From NCBI RefSeq assembly GCF_014199255.1, contig NZ_JACIJF010000008.1, positions 62,001 through 126,000 on the forward strand: a stretch of 64,000 nt of DNA, read 5' to 3'. Shown here one piece after another: positions 16,967-25,028 of the stretch. The notes beneath the pieces are model-generated. The model was not told where the DNA came from and searched no databases. It saw only the letters and a list, made by a program, of their open reading frames with translations. The translations under genes were made by a program, and so were the position numbers. Source of the DNA: Sphingomonas xinjiangensis. GTDB taxonomy: Bacteria > Pseudomonadota > Alphaproteobacteria > Sphingomonadales > Sphingomonadaceae. Within the stretch, counting starts at the first letter, position 1; every line of letters starts with the position of its first letter.

Positions 16967-17566
16967 CTACCAGCGGTAATTGAAGCTGACGCTGATCCGC
17001 TTGGCACTGCCCGAGCCAGGCGGCACTTCGTGGCGCATCCAGCTTTCCCAGAGCAGCACCGTGCCGGGATCGGGCACGATCTCGACAAAGGTCTGAAGCA
17101 GCTCGGGCGCGTCTTCGCGGCGAGTGGGCGCGGCCATCATCATCGGCAGGCGCGGATCCTCGAGCTTCAGCCCGCGCGAACCCGGCGGCAGCGCGAGATA
17201 GAGCGTGCCGGAGACGACGCTGTGCGGGTGGAGGTGCGCGCCGTGCCCGCCCTTCCCGTCCAGGACATTGACCCACAGGCTGTCGAGCTTGAGCTTCTTG
17301 CCCGCCAGTTCGAAATGGCATGCCTGCGCGAAGCGGGCCACGTGGCGGTCGAGCAGGCGCTTGAGGTCCGCGAACGCGGGATCACGGACCGGAAGGTCGT
17401 TGAGCGAAGCGTAGGACGTGTAGCCGCGATAGCCATGCGCCTTGCACCAGCGGCGCCCGGCGATGTCCTCTTGCGCCAATTGCAGGCACGACGCCTCCAG
17501 CTCCTCCAGGAGATCGGCGTCGCCGAGCGGCTCCTGATAGAGCAGGGAGGCGAAGAGCGTGCGCAT
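16967..17566 (-). CDS. Putative 2OG-Fe(II) oxygenase
   Basis: This 199-residue protein has the C-terminal double-stranded beta-helix of the TIGR02466-type putative 2OG-Fe(II) oxygenases: HLHPHSVVSGTLYLALPPG (iron His, with the D/S position beside it), a second His in WESWMRHEVPPG, and the 2-oxoglutarate arginine in SAKRISVSFNYRW. I chose the ATG at 17566, which lies 5 nt after the proS stop; the frame is open further but would overlap proS. The substrate is unknown. The tight spacing suggests co-expression with proS, although a functional link is not established. Confidence 0.78.
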   Translation of the reverse strand: MRTLFASLLYQEPLGDADLLEELEASCLQLAQEDIAGRRWCKAHGYRGYTSYASLNDLPVRDPAFADLKRLLDRHVARFAQACHFELAGKKLKLDSLWVNVLDGKGGHGAHLHPHSVVSGTLYLALPPGSRGLKLEDPRLPMMMAAPTRREDAPELLQTFVEIVPDPGTVLLWESWMRHEVPPGSGSAKRISVSFNYRW

Positions 17567-17571
17567 GGGCG

Positions 17572-19098
17572 TTAGTAGGCCCGCGCGACCAGGATCCGCT
17601 CGACCGCGGGCGCACCGGTGAAGATGCACGCGCCCTGCGCCGGGCTGGCATCGGAGGGCACGTTGCGGAAAGTGAGCTTGAGCGCCTTCAGGCGCTGTAC
17701 GACCTGGTCGAGATCGGCACCGGTCGGCTTGGCCCAGTTGACCTCGGCCCAGCCGGGCTTCTCGCCTTCGAACGCCTGCTCGAGTTCGGCGAACTCGGTA
17801 ATGCCTCGGGTAATGTTGGCGTCCATCCGCTCGCGTGCCTGCTCATGCAGCGTGGTCTGGATGCTTTCCAGCATCTGCGCGGCGTCGTTCACGAAATCGG
17901 TGCGGGCGATCACGGCGCTGTCGAGCTTGCCATCTTCGCGGTACAGCCGGTCGCGGCGAACCACCGAGACGTTGCCGCCCGCGACATCGCGGCCGCCGAC
18001 TTCCACGATTATCGGGGCGCCCTTCTTGACCCACCCCCAGCGCTTGGTCGCGGCCTTGGCGGGCTTCAAATCGAGCAGCGCGCGAACGGGCTCGCCAAGT
18101 GCCGACAGCTTCGCGAGATCGGCCTGGAGCGCCTTGCAATAGTCGGTGATCGCCTGATCCTCGGGCACGTCGCGCAGCATCGGCACAATCACGATCTGCC
18201 AGGGGGCGACGCGCGGCGGCACGCGCAGGCCGTCATCATCGCCATGGACCATGATCAGGCCGCCGATCATGCGAGTCGACACGCCCCAGCTGGTGGTCTG
18301 GGCGAGTTCCTGCTGACCTTCCGCGTTCTGGAACTTGATGTTCTGCGCGCTGGAGAAAGTGGTGCCGAGGAAGTGGCTGGTGCCCGCCTGGAGCGCCTTG
18401 CCGTCCTGCATCATCGCCTCGATCGAATAGGTCGCGACGGCGCCGGGGAAGCGCTCATTCTCCGGCTTCTCGCCCGCGACCACCGGCATCGCCAAGCAAT
18501 CCTCGGCGAAGCTGCGATAGACTTCCAGCATCTTCATGGTCTCTTCGCGCGCTTCCTCGACCGTGGCGTGGGCGGTGTGGCCTTCCTGCCAGAGGAACTC
18601 GGCGGTGCGCAGGAACATGCGGGTGCGCATTTCCCAGCGCACGACGTTCGCCCATTGGTTGATGAGCACGGGCAAGTCGCGCCAGCTCTGCACCCAGCGG
18701 CTGAACGCGGCGCCGATTACCGTTTCGGAAGTGGGGCGCACGACCAGCGGCTCCTCGAGCTTGGCCTCGGGATCCGGGACGAGCTTGCCGTCCTTTTGGA
18801 CTAAGCGGTGGTGCGTGACGACCGCCATCTCCTTGGCGAAGCCGTCGACATGCTCGGCCTCTTTTTCGAAATAGGAGAGCGGGATGAAGAGCGGGAAATA
18901 GCAGTTTTCGTGGCCCGTCGCCTTGATGCGGTCGTCGAGCAGGCGCTGTATGCGTTCCCAGATGCCATAGCCCCAGGGACGGATCACCATGCAGCCACGC
19001 ACGCCGGATTCCTCGGCCATGTCCGCTTCGGTGATGACGGTCTGGTACCAGGCTGCGAAATCGGCTTCGCGGGTGACGTTGAGGGCGCGCTTGATCAT
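17572..19098 (-). CDS. proS: Prolyl-tRNA synthetase (type 3, archaeal/eukaryote-like short form)
   Basis: The 508-residue class II synthetase charges tRNA-Pro. It has motif 2 (VVRWEMRTRMFLRTAEFLWQ), the long aminoacylation core with GTSHFLGTTFSSAQNIKF and MVHGDDDGLRVPPRVAPWQI, and a C-terminal extension with a cysteine-containing tail (DASPAQGACIFTG). The N-terminal block ESGVRGCMVIRPWGYGIWE and the absence of the insertion domain place it in the archaeal/eukaryote-like type 3 ProS group, not the type common in E. coli. It is followed 5 nt later by the 2OG oxygenase gene. Confidence 0.92.
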   Translation of the reverse strand: MIKRALNVTREADFAAWYQTVITEADMAEESGVRGCMVIRPWGYGIWERIQRLLDDRIKATGHENCYFPLFIPLSYFEKEAEHVDGFAKEMAVVTHHRLVQKDGKLVPDPEAKLEEPLVVRPTSETVIGAAFSRWVQSWRDLPVLINQWANVVRWEMRTRMFLRTAEFLWQEGHTAHATVEEAREETMKMLEVYRSFAEDCLAMPVVAGEKPENERFPGAVATYSIEAMMQDGKALQAGTSHFLGTTFSSAQNIKFQNAEGQQELAQTTSWGVSTRMIGGLIMVHGDDDGLRVPPRVAPWQIVIVPMLRDVPEDQAITDYCKALQADLAKLSALGEPVRALLDLKPAKAATKRWGWVKKGAPIIVEVGGRDVAGGNVSVVRRDRLYREDGKLDSAVIARTDFVNDAAQMLESIQTTLHEQARERMDANITRGITEFAELEQAFEGEKPGWAEVNWAKPTGADLDQVVQRLKALKLTFRNVPSDASPAQGACIFTGAPAVERILVARAY

Positions 19099-19168
19099 GG
19101 GGTGCCTCTAGCGCGGTGGGTGGACCGAGCAAAGGGTGCACCGTTCACGCGGGTTGAGCGCGGGGTTC

Positions 19169-19447
19169 AGGGAGCTTAGGGCGCTGTACTATTAGGTATC
19201 GGCATTCAGCTTATTTTCCCTCGCCCCCTGCAAGGGGGAGAGGGTTGCGTAGACTTGGTTTTGCGAAGCAAAGCCCTGGTCGAAGCTGGGTGAGGGGGTG
19301 CGGCTGCGCAGCAGCCGCGGGGCGCGTGGCGCCGCTCTACCCCTCTCCAAGCGTCGCTAGGCAGCAAGCTGCCAAGCTTCGCTATCCTCTCGCGTATCAA
19401 GAGGAGAGGATAGTCCAAGGCTGAATGCCGATACGCCCTAGCTCCCT
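19169..19447. repeat. 279-bp inverted-repeat element upstream of proS
   Basis: Inner arms GTATCGGCATTCAGC (19196-19210) and GCTGAATGCCGATAC (19420-19434) are perfect 15-bp inverted repeats. Outer arms AGGGAGCTTAGGGC (19169-19182) and GCCCTAGCTCCCT (19435-19447) pair with one bulged base. Between them lie further palindromes, such as CCCTCGCCCCCTGCAAGGGG near 19218, and TATCCTCTC..GAGAGGATA near 19383-19412. There is no gene inside. The 400-bp gap between proS and the DMT gene holds nothing else that I can identify. Confidence 0.7.
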
Positions 19448-19499
19448 ATCCTGCTGCCGGCAGGGTAAACGACCAAGCGAGGAAGTGATTACCGCGCCC

Positions 19500-20405
19500 A
19501 TGCAATCCGACCGCATCTTTACCGGCCTGGGGCTGCGACTGTTCGCGATCCTGTGCATGTCGACCATGTCGGCGCTGATCAAGCTGGCGGAGACACGGGG
19601 GGCGACGCTGGCCGAGACGATGTTTCACCGCCAGCTTTGGGCAGTGCCGGTGGTGACGGGGTGGATCGCGATGGGCCCCGGCCTGAGATCGATTCGGACC
19701 AAGCGGTTCGGCGCGCATCTGTCGCGAACGGCGGTGGGGCTGACAGGAATGGTGTTCACCTTTGGCGCGGTGCTGTTGCTGCCATTGGCGGAAGCGACGA
19801 CCTTTCAGTTCACCGTGCCGATCTTCGCCACCCTGATGGGCGCGCTGGTGCTGAAGGAGCCGACCGGCTGGCATCGCTGGGGCGCGGTGATGGTCGGGTT
19901 TCTGGGCGTGCTGATCGTCGCGCAGCCGGGGAGCACGCATATCCCGCTGTTCGGTGCAGTGGTCGGACTGCTGGCCGCGCTGTTCGTTGCCATCGTGGCG
20001 ATCCTGTTGCGGCAGATCGGCACGACCGAGAGCGCAGGCACGACGGTGTTCTGGTTTTCCGTACTGTCGCTGCCGCCGCTCGGCATCGCCTACGCTTTTC
20101 AGGTGCAAGCGCATGATGCCGGCACCTGGGCGATATTGGTGGCGATCGGCGTAGTCGGAGGATTTGGGCAGCTGGCGCTGACGGGCTCGCTGCGCTTCGC
20201 ACCGGTGTCTGTGGTGGTGCCGATGGATTATTCGAGCCTGGTGTGGGGCACGCTGTACGGGTGGCTGATCTTCGCGGCCTGGCCGACGCCCTACACTTGG
20301 ATCGGCGCGCCGGTGATCATCGGGAGCGGGCTGTATATCGTATGGCGCGAGCGGGTGCGGCGAGTGGAACGGACGGTGGCGGCGAGCGATGCGCCGGTGA
20401 GCTAA
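19500..20405 (+). CDS. DMT-superfamily (EamA) transporter
   Basis: This 301-residue protein has about ten hydrophobic helices in two EamA halves (for example MVFTFGAVLLLPLAEATTFQ in the first and FGAVVGLLAALFVAIVAILL in the second), with PVSVVVPMDYSSLVWGTLYGW near the end. EamA proteins export metabolites or amino acids; the substrate is not readable. The frame is open back to 19425, inside the inverted-repeat arm, so I chose the ATG at 19500. The only GAGG is 17 nt upstream, which is long, so the start is uncertain. Confidence 0.82.
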   Translation: MQSDRIFTGLGLRLFAILCMSTMSALIKLAETRGATLAETMFHRQLWAVPVVTGWIAMGPGLRSIRTKRFGAHLSRTAVGLTGMVFTFGAVLLLPLAEATTFQFTVPIFATLMGALVLKEPTGWHRWGAVMVGFLGVLIVAQPGSTHIPLFGAVVGLLAALFVAIVAILLRQIGTTESAGTTVFWFSVLSLPPLGIAYAFQVQAHDAGTWAILVAIGVVGGFGQLALTGSLRFAPVSVVVPMDYSSLVWGTLYGWLIFAAWPTPYTWIGAPVIIGSGLYIVWRERVRRVERTVAASDAPVS

Positions 20406-20610
20406 AGGGCGTTTCCCCTCATGCCGCATCGCCCCCGGAAACTATCCCGCCACCAGCTTCGCTGGTCCCTCTCCCCCTCCGGAGGGGATTGCAATGGAAG
20501 TGAAACGGAACGGTCGCGAAACTGTTTTCGTCCTGACCGCGCGGCGTCATTCGGCGCGGCCATAGGCGCCTTCGAACCGGCCGGGAGGGCCGGAATGACG
20601 GGGGTCCATC

Positions 20611-23136
20611 ATGAAGTTTACCACCTCGCTGCGCGCGACCGCAGCCCTTTTCGCGCTCGCATGCTCCATCCATACCGCGCAGGCGCAGCAGGCTGCCGAT
20701 GCCGATACCGCGGCGGATCAGGCTTCGTCCGATCCGATGGCCCGCGACACCGATGCGGCGCAGGGCGAGGAAGTCCTTGTCACCGGGCGGCTGGGCAACA
20801 GCATCCAGCGCAAGGTGGACGCCAGCTATTCGATCACCACGATCAGCGACAACGATATTCGCGAGCGGGCGATCGGCAATCTGGCCGAGGCGATGCAGCA
20901 GATCCCGGGCGTGTGGGCGGACAGTTCGGCGGGCGTGACCGCCAACAACATCCGCGTGCGCGGCATTCCGCGCGGCGGATACGAGTCGCTGGCCGTGTAT
21001 GAGGACGGCCTGCCGATCCAGCACGATCCGGGCATCAACTGGATCAATGTCGACCAGTTCCTGCGCATCGACGAGACCTATGCCAATATCGAGGCGGTGC
21101 GCGGTGGCCCCTCGTCGATCTTCGCGTCGAATGCGCCCGGCGGGCTGGTCAACTTCATCCCCCGCAAGGGCACGCCCGAGCTGAGCGGCTTGGTGAAGTT
21201 CACCACGTCCGATTACGGGCAGCTGCGCGGCGATGTGTGGCTGGGCGGCCCGATCGCCGATGGCTGGGTGTTCTCGGCCGGCGGCTTCTACAACAAGGAC
21301 GACGGCGTCCGCGATCCCGGGCCGACCGCCAACAAGGGCGGCCAAGGCCGCGTGCTGGTTTCCAAGGACTTCACCAACGGCAGCCTGTCGTTCGGCGTGA
21401 AGTACATGGAGGACAACAACTTCTTCTTCGACGCCATTCCGCTGGTGCGCGACGGCGACAAGCTGCGCCCGCTTGCCGGGTTCAACGGGCATGACGACAC
21501 ACTGACCGGGTTCGAGGATGGGCTGGTCAAGATCAAGACGCCGCGCGGCGTTCGCCCCGCCGATTTCAACCTGTTCAACCAGTCGAGCGACCTGCAGGTC
21601 ACGCTGAAGGGCGATGTCGAGTTCGGCGGCGGCACCACGCTGCGCGGTGGCCTGCGCTATCGCGACAGCAACACCAACCGCAACGCGCGCGGGCTCAACA
21701 ACCTGACCACCCAGGCGGCGCAGTTGAGCTCGGTGCGCACCAATGCCCTGCGGGCCTTCCCGGGCGCGACGGACGTGCGGCTGGTCTATGCGACCGATGG
21801 CACCCCCTTCCCGGCCGGTGCGAACGGCAACGGGCTGGTGGGCGTGAACACCTTTCAGTCGATCCAGAACCCGATCGAAGAGATGATCGGCATGGTCGAA
21901 CTGGGCCATGTGTTTGAAACCGGCATCGGCCGCCATGACGTGAAGCTGGGCTTTTACGGCACCACGGCGGACTGGTCGCACGACCGCAATGACGGCGTGG
22001 GCATCACCGAAGTGGCGCCGAACGCGCGGCTGCTCGACATCGTCGCGGTCAACGGCGCGGGGACGGTCGTCGGCCGGGTGACTGACATGGGCATCTCGCG
22101 CTACGAGTCGCGCTTCGCGCATTCGGTCGGCGGCTATGAGGACATCGCCGCCTACATCTCCGACGAATGGCAGATCAACGAGCAGCTGCGCGTCGACGCC
22201 GGCTTCCGCTGGGAGAAGATCTGGCTGTATGGTGTCAGCGAGGCGGTGCGCAGCTATAATCTGGGCGACCCAACGACGCTGGCGGACGACAATGTTCTGG
22301 GCGGATCGGGCGTGTTCAACCAGTTCAAGCCGTCGTTCGACGACCATGCCTATACCGTCGGCGTGAACTGGCAGTTCGTGCCCAATGCCGGGCTGTTCGC
22401 GCGCTACACCAACACCTATCGCCTGCCGATGATCGGCCAGTATCGCGACAATGTGTTGCCCACCGGGGTGCGCAGCCAGTCGATCGAACAGGCAGAGGGC
22501 GGCATCAAGTTCCAGCAGCCCTGGGGCAATCTGTTCGCCACGGTGTTCTACAACAACTTCAAGGACGTGCAGTTCACCAACACCTATATCGATCCGGCGT
22601 CGCTGCTGATCGTGCAGGAAATCAATTATGGCGACGTGCGTACGATCGGCGTCGAGCTGGAAGCCAATCTGCGCCCGGTAAAGTGGTTCGAGGTGTCGGC
22701 GACGGCAACGTACCAGGACCCCAAGTTCAAGAACTATACCTACAACACCATCGTCAACGGGGCGCCGGTGGCGACATCGTTCGACGACAACCGCCCATCG
22801 TCGATGCCCAAGGTGCTGGCCAGCGTGCGGCCGCGGCTCAACCTGTTCAACGGGCGCGTGCGGGTGCTGGGCGAATGGCGCTACGAGGGCGACAAGTATA
22901 ATGACGACGCCAATCTGGTGAAGCTGCCGCCCTTCTCGGTGTTCAACGCCAGTGCCGAAGCCGACATCACGCCCAACATCACCGTGCAGGTGAAGGGCAC
23001 CAACCTGTCCAACACGCTGGGTCTGGGCCAGGGCGGCGGACAGCAGGCGGTGCCCGGGCAGGCGGACGGCCCGGTGATCCTGGCGCGGCCGATCTTTGGC
23101 CGGGCGGTGCAGGGTTCGGTGCTGTTCCGCTTCTGA
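20611..23136 (+). CDS. TonB-dependent outer membrane receptor
   Basis: This 841-residue protein has a signal peptide ending about AQAQQ (residues 1-26), an N-terminal plug with LAEAMQQIPGVWADSSA and VRGGPSSIFASNAPGGLVNF (about residues 80-200), then a 22-strand-type barrel ending in the C-terminal aromatic GSVLFRF. It would import a large or scarce substrate through TonB. It is the first gene of a locus with a PI-PLC-like protein and an acid phosphatase, which suggests uptake of a phosphorylated compound. Upstream, CTGTTTTCGTCCTGACCG (20522-20539) is a weak match to a Pho box with 11-bp repeat spacing. That part is speculative. Confidence 0.9.
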   Translation: MKFTTSLRATAALFALACSIHTAQAQQAADADTAADQASSDPMARDTDAAQGEEVLVTGRLGNSIQRKVDASYSITTISDNDIRERAIGNLAEAMQQIPGVWADSSAGVTANNIRVRGIPRGGYESLAVYEDGLPIQHDPGINWINVDQFLRIDETYANIEAVRGGPSSIFASNAPGGLVNFIPRKGTPELSGLVKFTTSDYGQLRGDVWLGGPIADGWVFSAGGFYNKDDGVRDPGPTANKGGQGRVLVSKDFTNGSLSFGVKYMEDNNFFFDAIPLVRDGDKLRPLAGFNGHDDTLTGFEDGLVKIKTPRGVRPADFNLFNQSSDLQVTLKGDVEFGGGTTLRGGLRYRDSNTNRNARGLNNLTTQAAQLSSVRTNALRAFPGATDVRLVYATDGTPFPAGANGNGLVGVNTFQSIQNPIEEMIGMVELGHVFETGIGRHDVKLGFYGTTADWSHDRNDGVGITEVAPNARLLDIVAVNGAGTVVGRVTDMGISRYESRFAHSVGGYEDIAAYISDEWQINEQLRVDAGFRWEKIWLYGVSEAVRSYNLGDPTTLADDNVLGGSGVFNQFKPSFDDHAYTVGVNWQFVPNAGLFARYTNTYRLPMIGQYRDNVLPTGVRSQSIEQAEGGIKFQQPWGNLFATVFYNNFKDVQFTNTYIDPASLLIVQEINYGDVRTIGVELEANLRPVKWFEVSATATYQDPKFKNYTYNTIVNGAPVATSFDDNRPSSMPKVLASVRPRLNLFNGRVRVLGEWRYEGDKYNDDANLVKLPPFSVFNASAEADITPNITVQVKGTNLSNTLGLGQGGGQQAVPGQADGPVILARPIFGRAVQGSVLFRF

Positions 23137-23146
23137 CGTGACTGCA

Positions 23147-23181
23147 CCCCCTTCCTGCCGGTGCGGGGAGGGGGTTGTTTT
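23147..23181 (+). terminator. Terminator after the TonB-dependent receptor
   Basis: A CCCCCT...AGGGGG hairpin (23147-23152 with 23169-23174; the stem extends inward with mismatches) is followed by TTGTTTT. It sits in the short gap before the PI-PLC gene, and its 3' part overlaps the ribosome binding site region of that gene, so read-through into the next gene could be modulated. Confidence 0.5.
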
Positions 23182-23193
23182 GGGAGTTCGCCA

Positions 23194-24252
23194 ATGCGTC
23201 TTGCGTTCGTCACCACCGCGCTTCTGCTTGCCATGCCAGCTTTGGCGCAGGAGCAGCCGCTGCGCATCAACGATGTGGCGGTGATCGGCACGCACAACAG
23301 CTACAAGCTGGCGATGCCGGCCGAAACGATGGCGACGCTGCGCACGGCGGCGCCGGAGATGGCAAACGCGCTGGATTACGCGCACCGGCCGCTCGCCGAG
23401 CAGCTCGACGCGGGGGCGCGGCAGCTGGAGATCGACGTCAACTATGATCCGCGCGGCGGGCATTATGCGCGCGGATCGAATGACCCCAAGCTGCGCGTGC
23501 CCGGCTTTAAGGTGCTGCACATTCCCGGCATCGACAATGGGTCGAGTTGCGTGCTGCTGACCGAGTGCCTCAAGGCGATCCGCGCCTGGTCGGACGCCAA
23601 TCCGCGCCACGTGCCGATCCTGCTGATGTTCAACGCCAAGGACGAACAAAACGCGGCGCGTGGCGGGATCAATGCGCTGGCCTATGACGAGGCGGCCTAT
23701 GACGCGCTGGACGCCGAAGTGCGGTCGGTTATGGGGCCGGACAAGCTGATCACACCCGACGATGTGCAGGGCACGTTCCCGACGCTGCGCGACGCCGTGC
23801 TGGCGAACAACTGGCCGTTGCTGGAAGCGTCGCGCGGCAAGTTCCTGTTCGCGTTGGACGAGCCGCCGGCCAAGGTTGCGGTGTATCGCGGGGCGCGCAA
23901 GTCGCTGGAGGGGCGGGTGTTCTTCATCAACACCGACGAAGCCTCGCCGGCGGCGGCCTATCTGACGTTGAACGAGCCGATCAAGGATGCCGAGCGGATC
24001 CGGCGGGCCGTGGCGGCAGGGTTCCTGGTGCGGACGCGAGCCGACGCGAACACACGCGAGGCGCGGGCGAACGACACCAAACCTCGCGACGCGGCGCTGC
24101 GCGGTGGGGCGCAATTCGTGTCGACCGATTATCTGTGGGCCGATCCGCGCTTCGGCGGGGGGTATCGCGTGACACTGCCGGGCGGCATGGTGGCGCGGTG
24201 CAATCCCGTGCGGCGCCCGGCTGGATGCGGTGACCTGGAGGCAGGCAAGTGA
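23194..24252 (+). CDS. Secreted Ca2+-dependent PI-PLC-like phosphodiesterase
   Basis: The 352-residue protein has a signal peptide (MRLAFVTTALLLAMPALAQE). The first catalytic histidine is in VAVIGTHNSYKLAMP, and the barrel continues with ARQLEIDVNYDPRGGHYARG, GSSCVLLTECLKAIRAWSD and ARGGINALAYDEAAYDALD. These features match the Ca2+-dependent phosphatidylinositol-specific phospholipase C1-like family. Substrate and calcium dependence in this homologue are inferred. I chose the ATG at 23194 with GGGAG 8-9 nt upstream. The stop TGA is overlapped by the GTG start of the acid phosphatase (GTGA), so the two are translationally coupled. Confidence 0.85.
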   Translation: MRLAFVTTALLLAMPALAQEQPLRINDVAVIGTHNSYKLAMPAETMATLRTAAPEMANALDYAHRPLAEQLDAGARQLEIDVNYDPRGGHYARGSNDPKLRVPGFKVLHIPGIDNGSSCVLLTECLKAIRAWSDANPRHVPILLMFNAKDEQNAARGGINALAYDEAAYDALDAEVRSVMGPDKLITPDDVQGTFPTLRDAVLANNWPLLEASRGKFLFALDEPPAKVAVYRGARKSLEGRVFFINTDEASPAAAYLTLNEPIKDAERIRRAVAAGFLVRTRADANTREARANDTKPRDAALRGGAQFVSTDYLWADPRFGGGYRVTLPGGMVARCNPVRRPAGCGDLEAGK

Positions 24253-24986
24253 AGGTCGCGGCGCTGGCGCTGGGCGCCTTGCTGCTGGTTGGCGCCGACC
24301 AGCGCGTGGCGGGGTATCTCGACGGCAAGGCGGTGCCGGACCTGATGAAGGTACTCCCCGCCCCGCCCCAGCCAGGATCGGCACGCGCGGAGGATGACCG
24401 CGCCACCTTCGCATCCACACGCGCCTTGCAGGGGAGCGACCGCTGGACGCTCGCGACGCGCGACGTAAGCGACGATCGCTTCACGGCCTTTGGCTGCGCG
24501 CTGGGCATGAAGCTGAACGCCAAATCGGCCCCAAAGCTGGCCGCACTGTTCGCGCGGATGAGCGACGGCGGCATGACCGGGCGCGCGAAGACGGGCTTCG
24601 CTGCCAAGCGGCCTTATCTCAGCCAGCCGGGCGAGATCTGCGAGGCCAGGACCGAGCATCTGGCGGGCAATGGCGATTACCCGTCCGGACATACCTCCAC
24701 GGGCTGGTCGACCGCGCTGGTGCTGGCGGAGCTGGTCCCCGAGCGGGCGACGGAGATCCTGCGGCGCGGACGAATCTATGGCGAAAGCCGCTTCGTGTGC
24801 GGATCGCACAGCCGCAGCGCGGTGGAGGCTGGGTTCCTGGCCGGCGCGGCCCTAGTGGCGCGGTGGCATGCGGAGGCGGCGTTCCGCGCGGATATGGAGG
24901 CGGCGCGGGTAGAATTGGCGACACTGCGCGGCAAGGCGCCTGCTCCCGATGGCGACCGGTGCCGGATCGAAGCGGCGGCGGAATAG
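24249..24986 (+). CDS. Class A acid phosphatase (PhoN/PAP2-type), lacking the conserved Asp of the last motif
   Basis: The 245-residue periplasmic protein has a signal-like N-terminus and the three phosphatase motifs: KTGFAAKRP (KX6RP, residues 114-122), PSGH (145-148) and SRFVCGSHSRSA (180-191). The third motif of class A enzymes is SRX5HX3D, but here the last position is alanine (A191), so the Asp that assists the catalytic histidine is missing. Two cysteines, around residues 131 and 184, may form a disulfide. Start is GTG overlapping the TGA of the PI-PLC gene. It probably releases phosphate from periplasmic esters; the loss of Asp may lower the activity. Confidence 0.85.
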   Translation: MKVAALALGALLLVGADQRVAGYLDGKAVPDLMKVLPAPPQPGSARAEDDRATFASTRALQGSDRWTLATRDVSDDRFTAFGCALGMKLNAKSAPKLAALFARMSDGGMTGRAKTGFAAKRPYLSQPGEICEARTEHLAGNGDYPSGHTSTGWSTALVLAELVPERATEILRRGRIYGESRFVCGSHSRSAVEAGFLAGAALVARWHAEAAFRADMEAARVELATLRGKAPAPDGDRCRIEAAAE

Positions 24987-24991
24987 GTCGC

Positions 24992-25021
24992 CCGCCATCC
25001 CCGCTTTCGCGGGGATGGCGG
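24992..25021. terminator. Strong bidirectional hairpin
   Basis: Perfect 13-bp stem CCGCCATCCCCGC / GCGGGGATGGCGG with TTTC loop, placed between the convergent acid phosphatase and gcvPB genes. Followed by CTTTGCG on the plus strand. Confidence 0.65.
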
Positions 25022-25028
25022 CTTTGCG

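Noticed and set aside
20419..24420. A very long open frame (over 1300 codons) on the minus strand opposite the receptor and PI-PLC genes
   Set aside because: It is antisense to two genes with clear signal peptides and motifs. High-GC genes commonly leave long antisense frames open, and its translation is Arg/His/Gln-rich without any domain.
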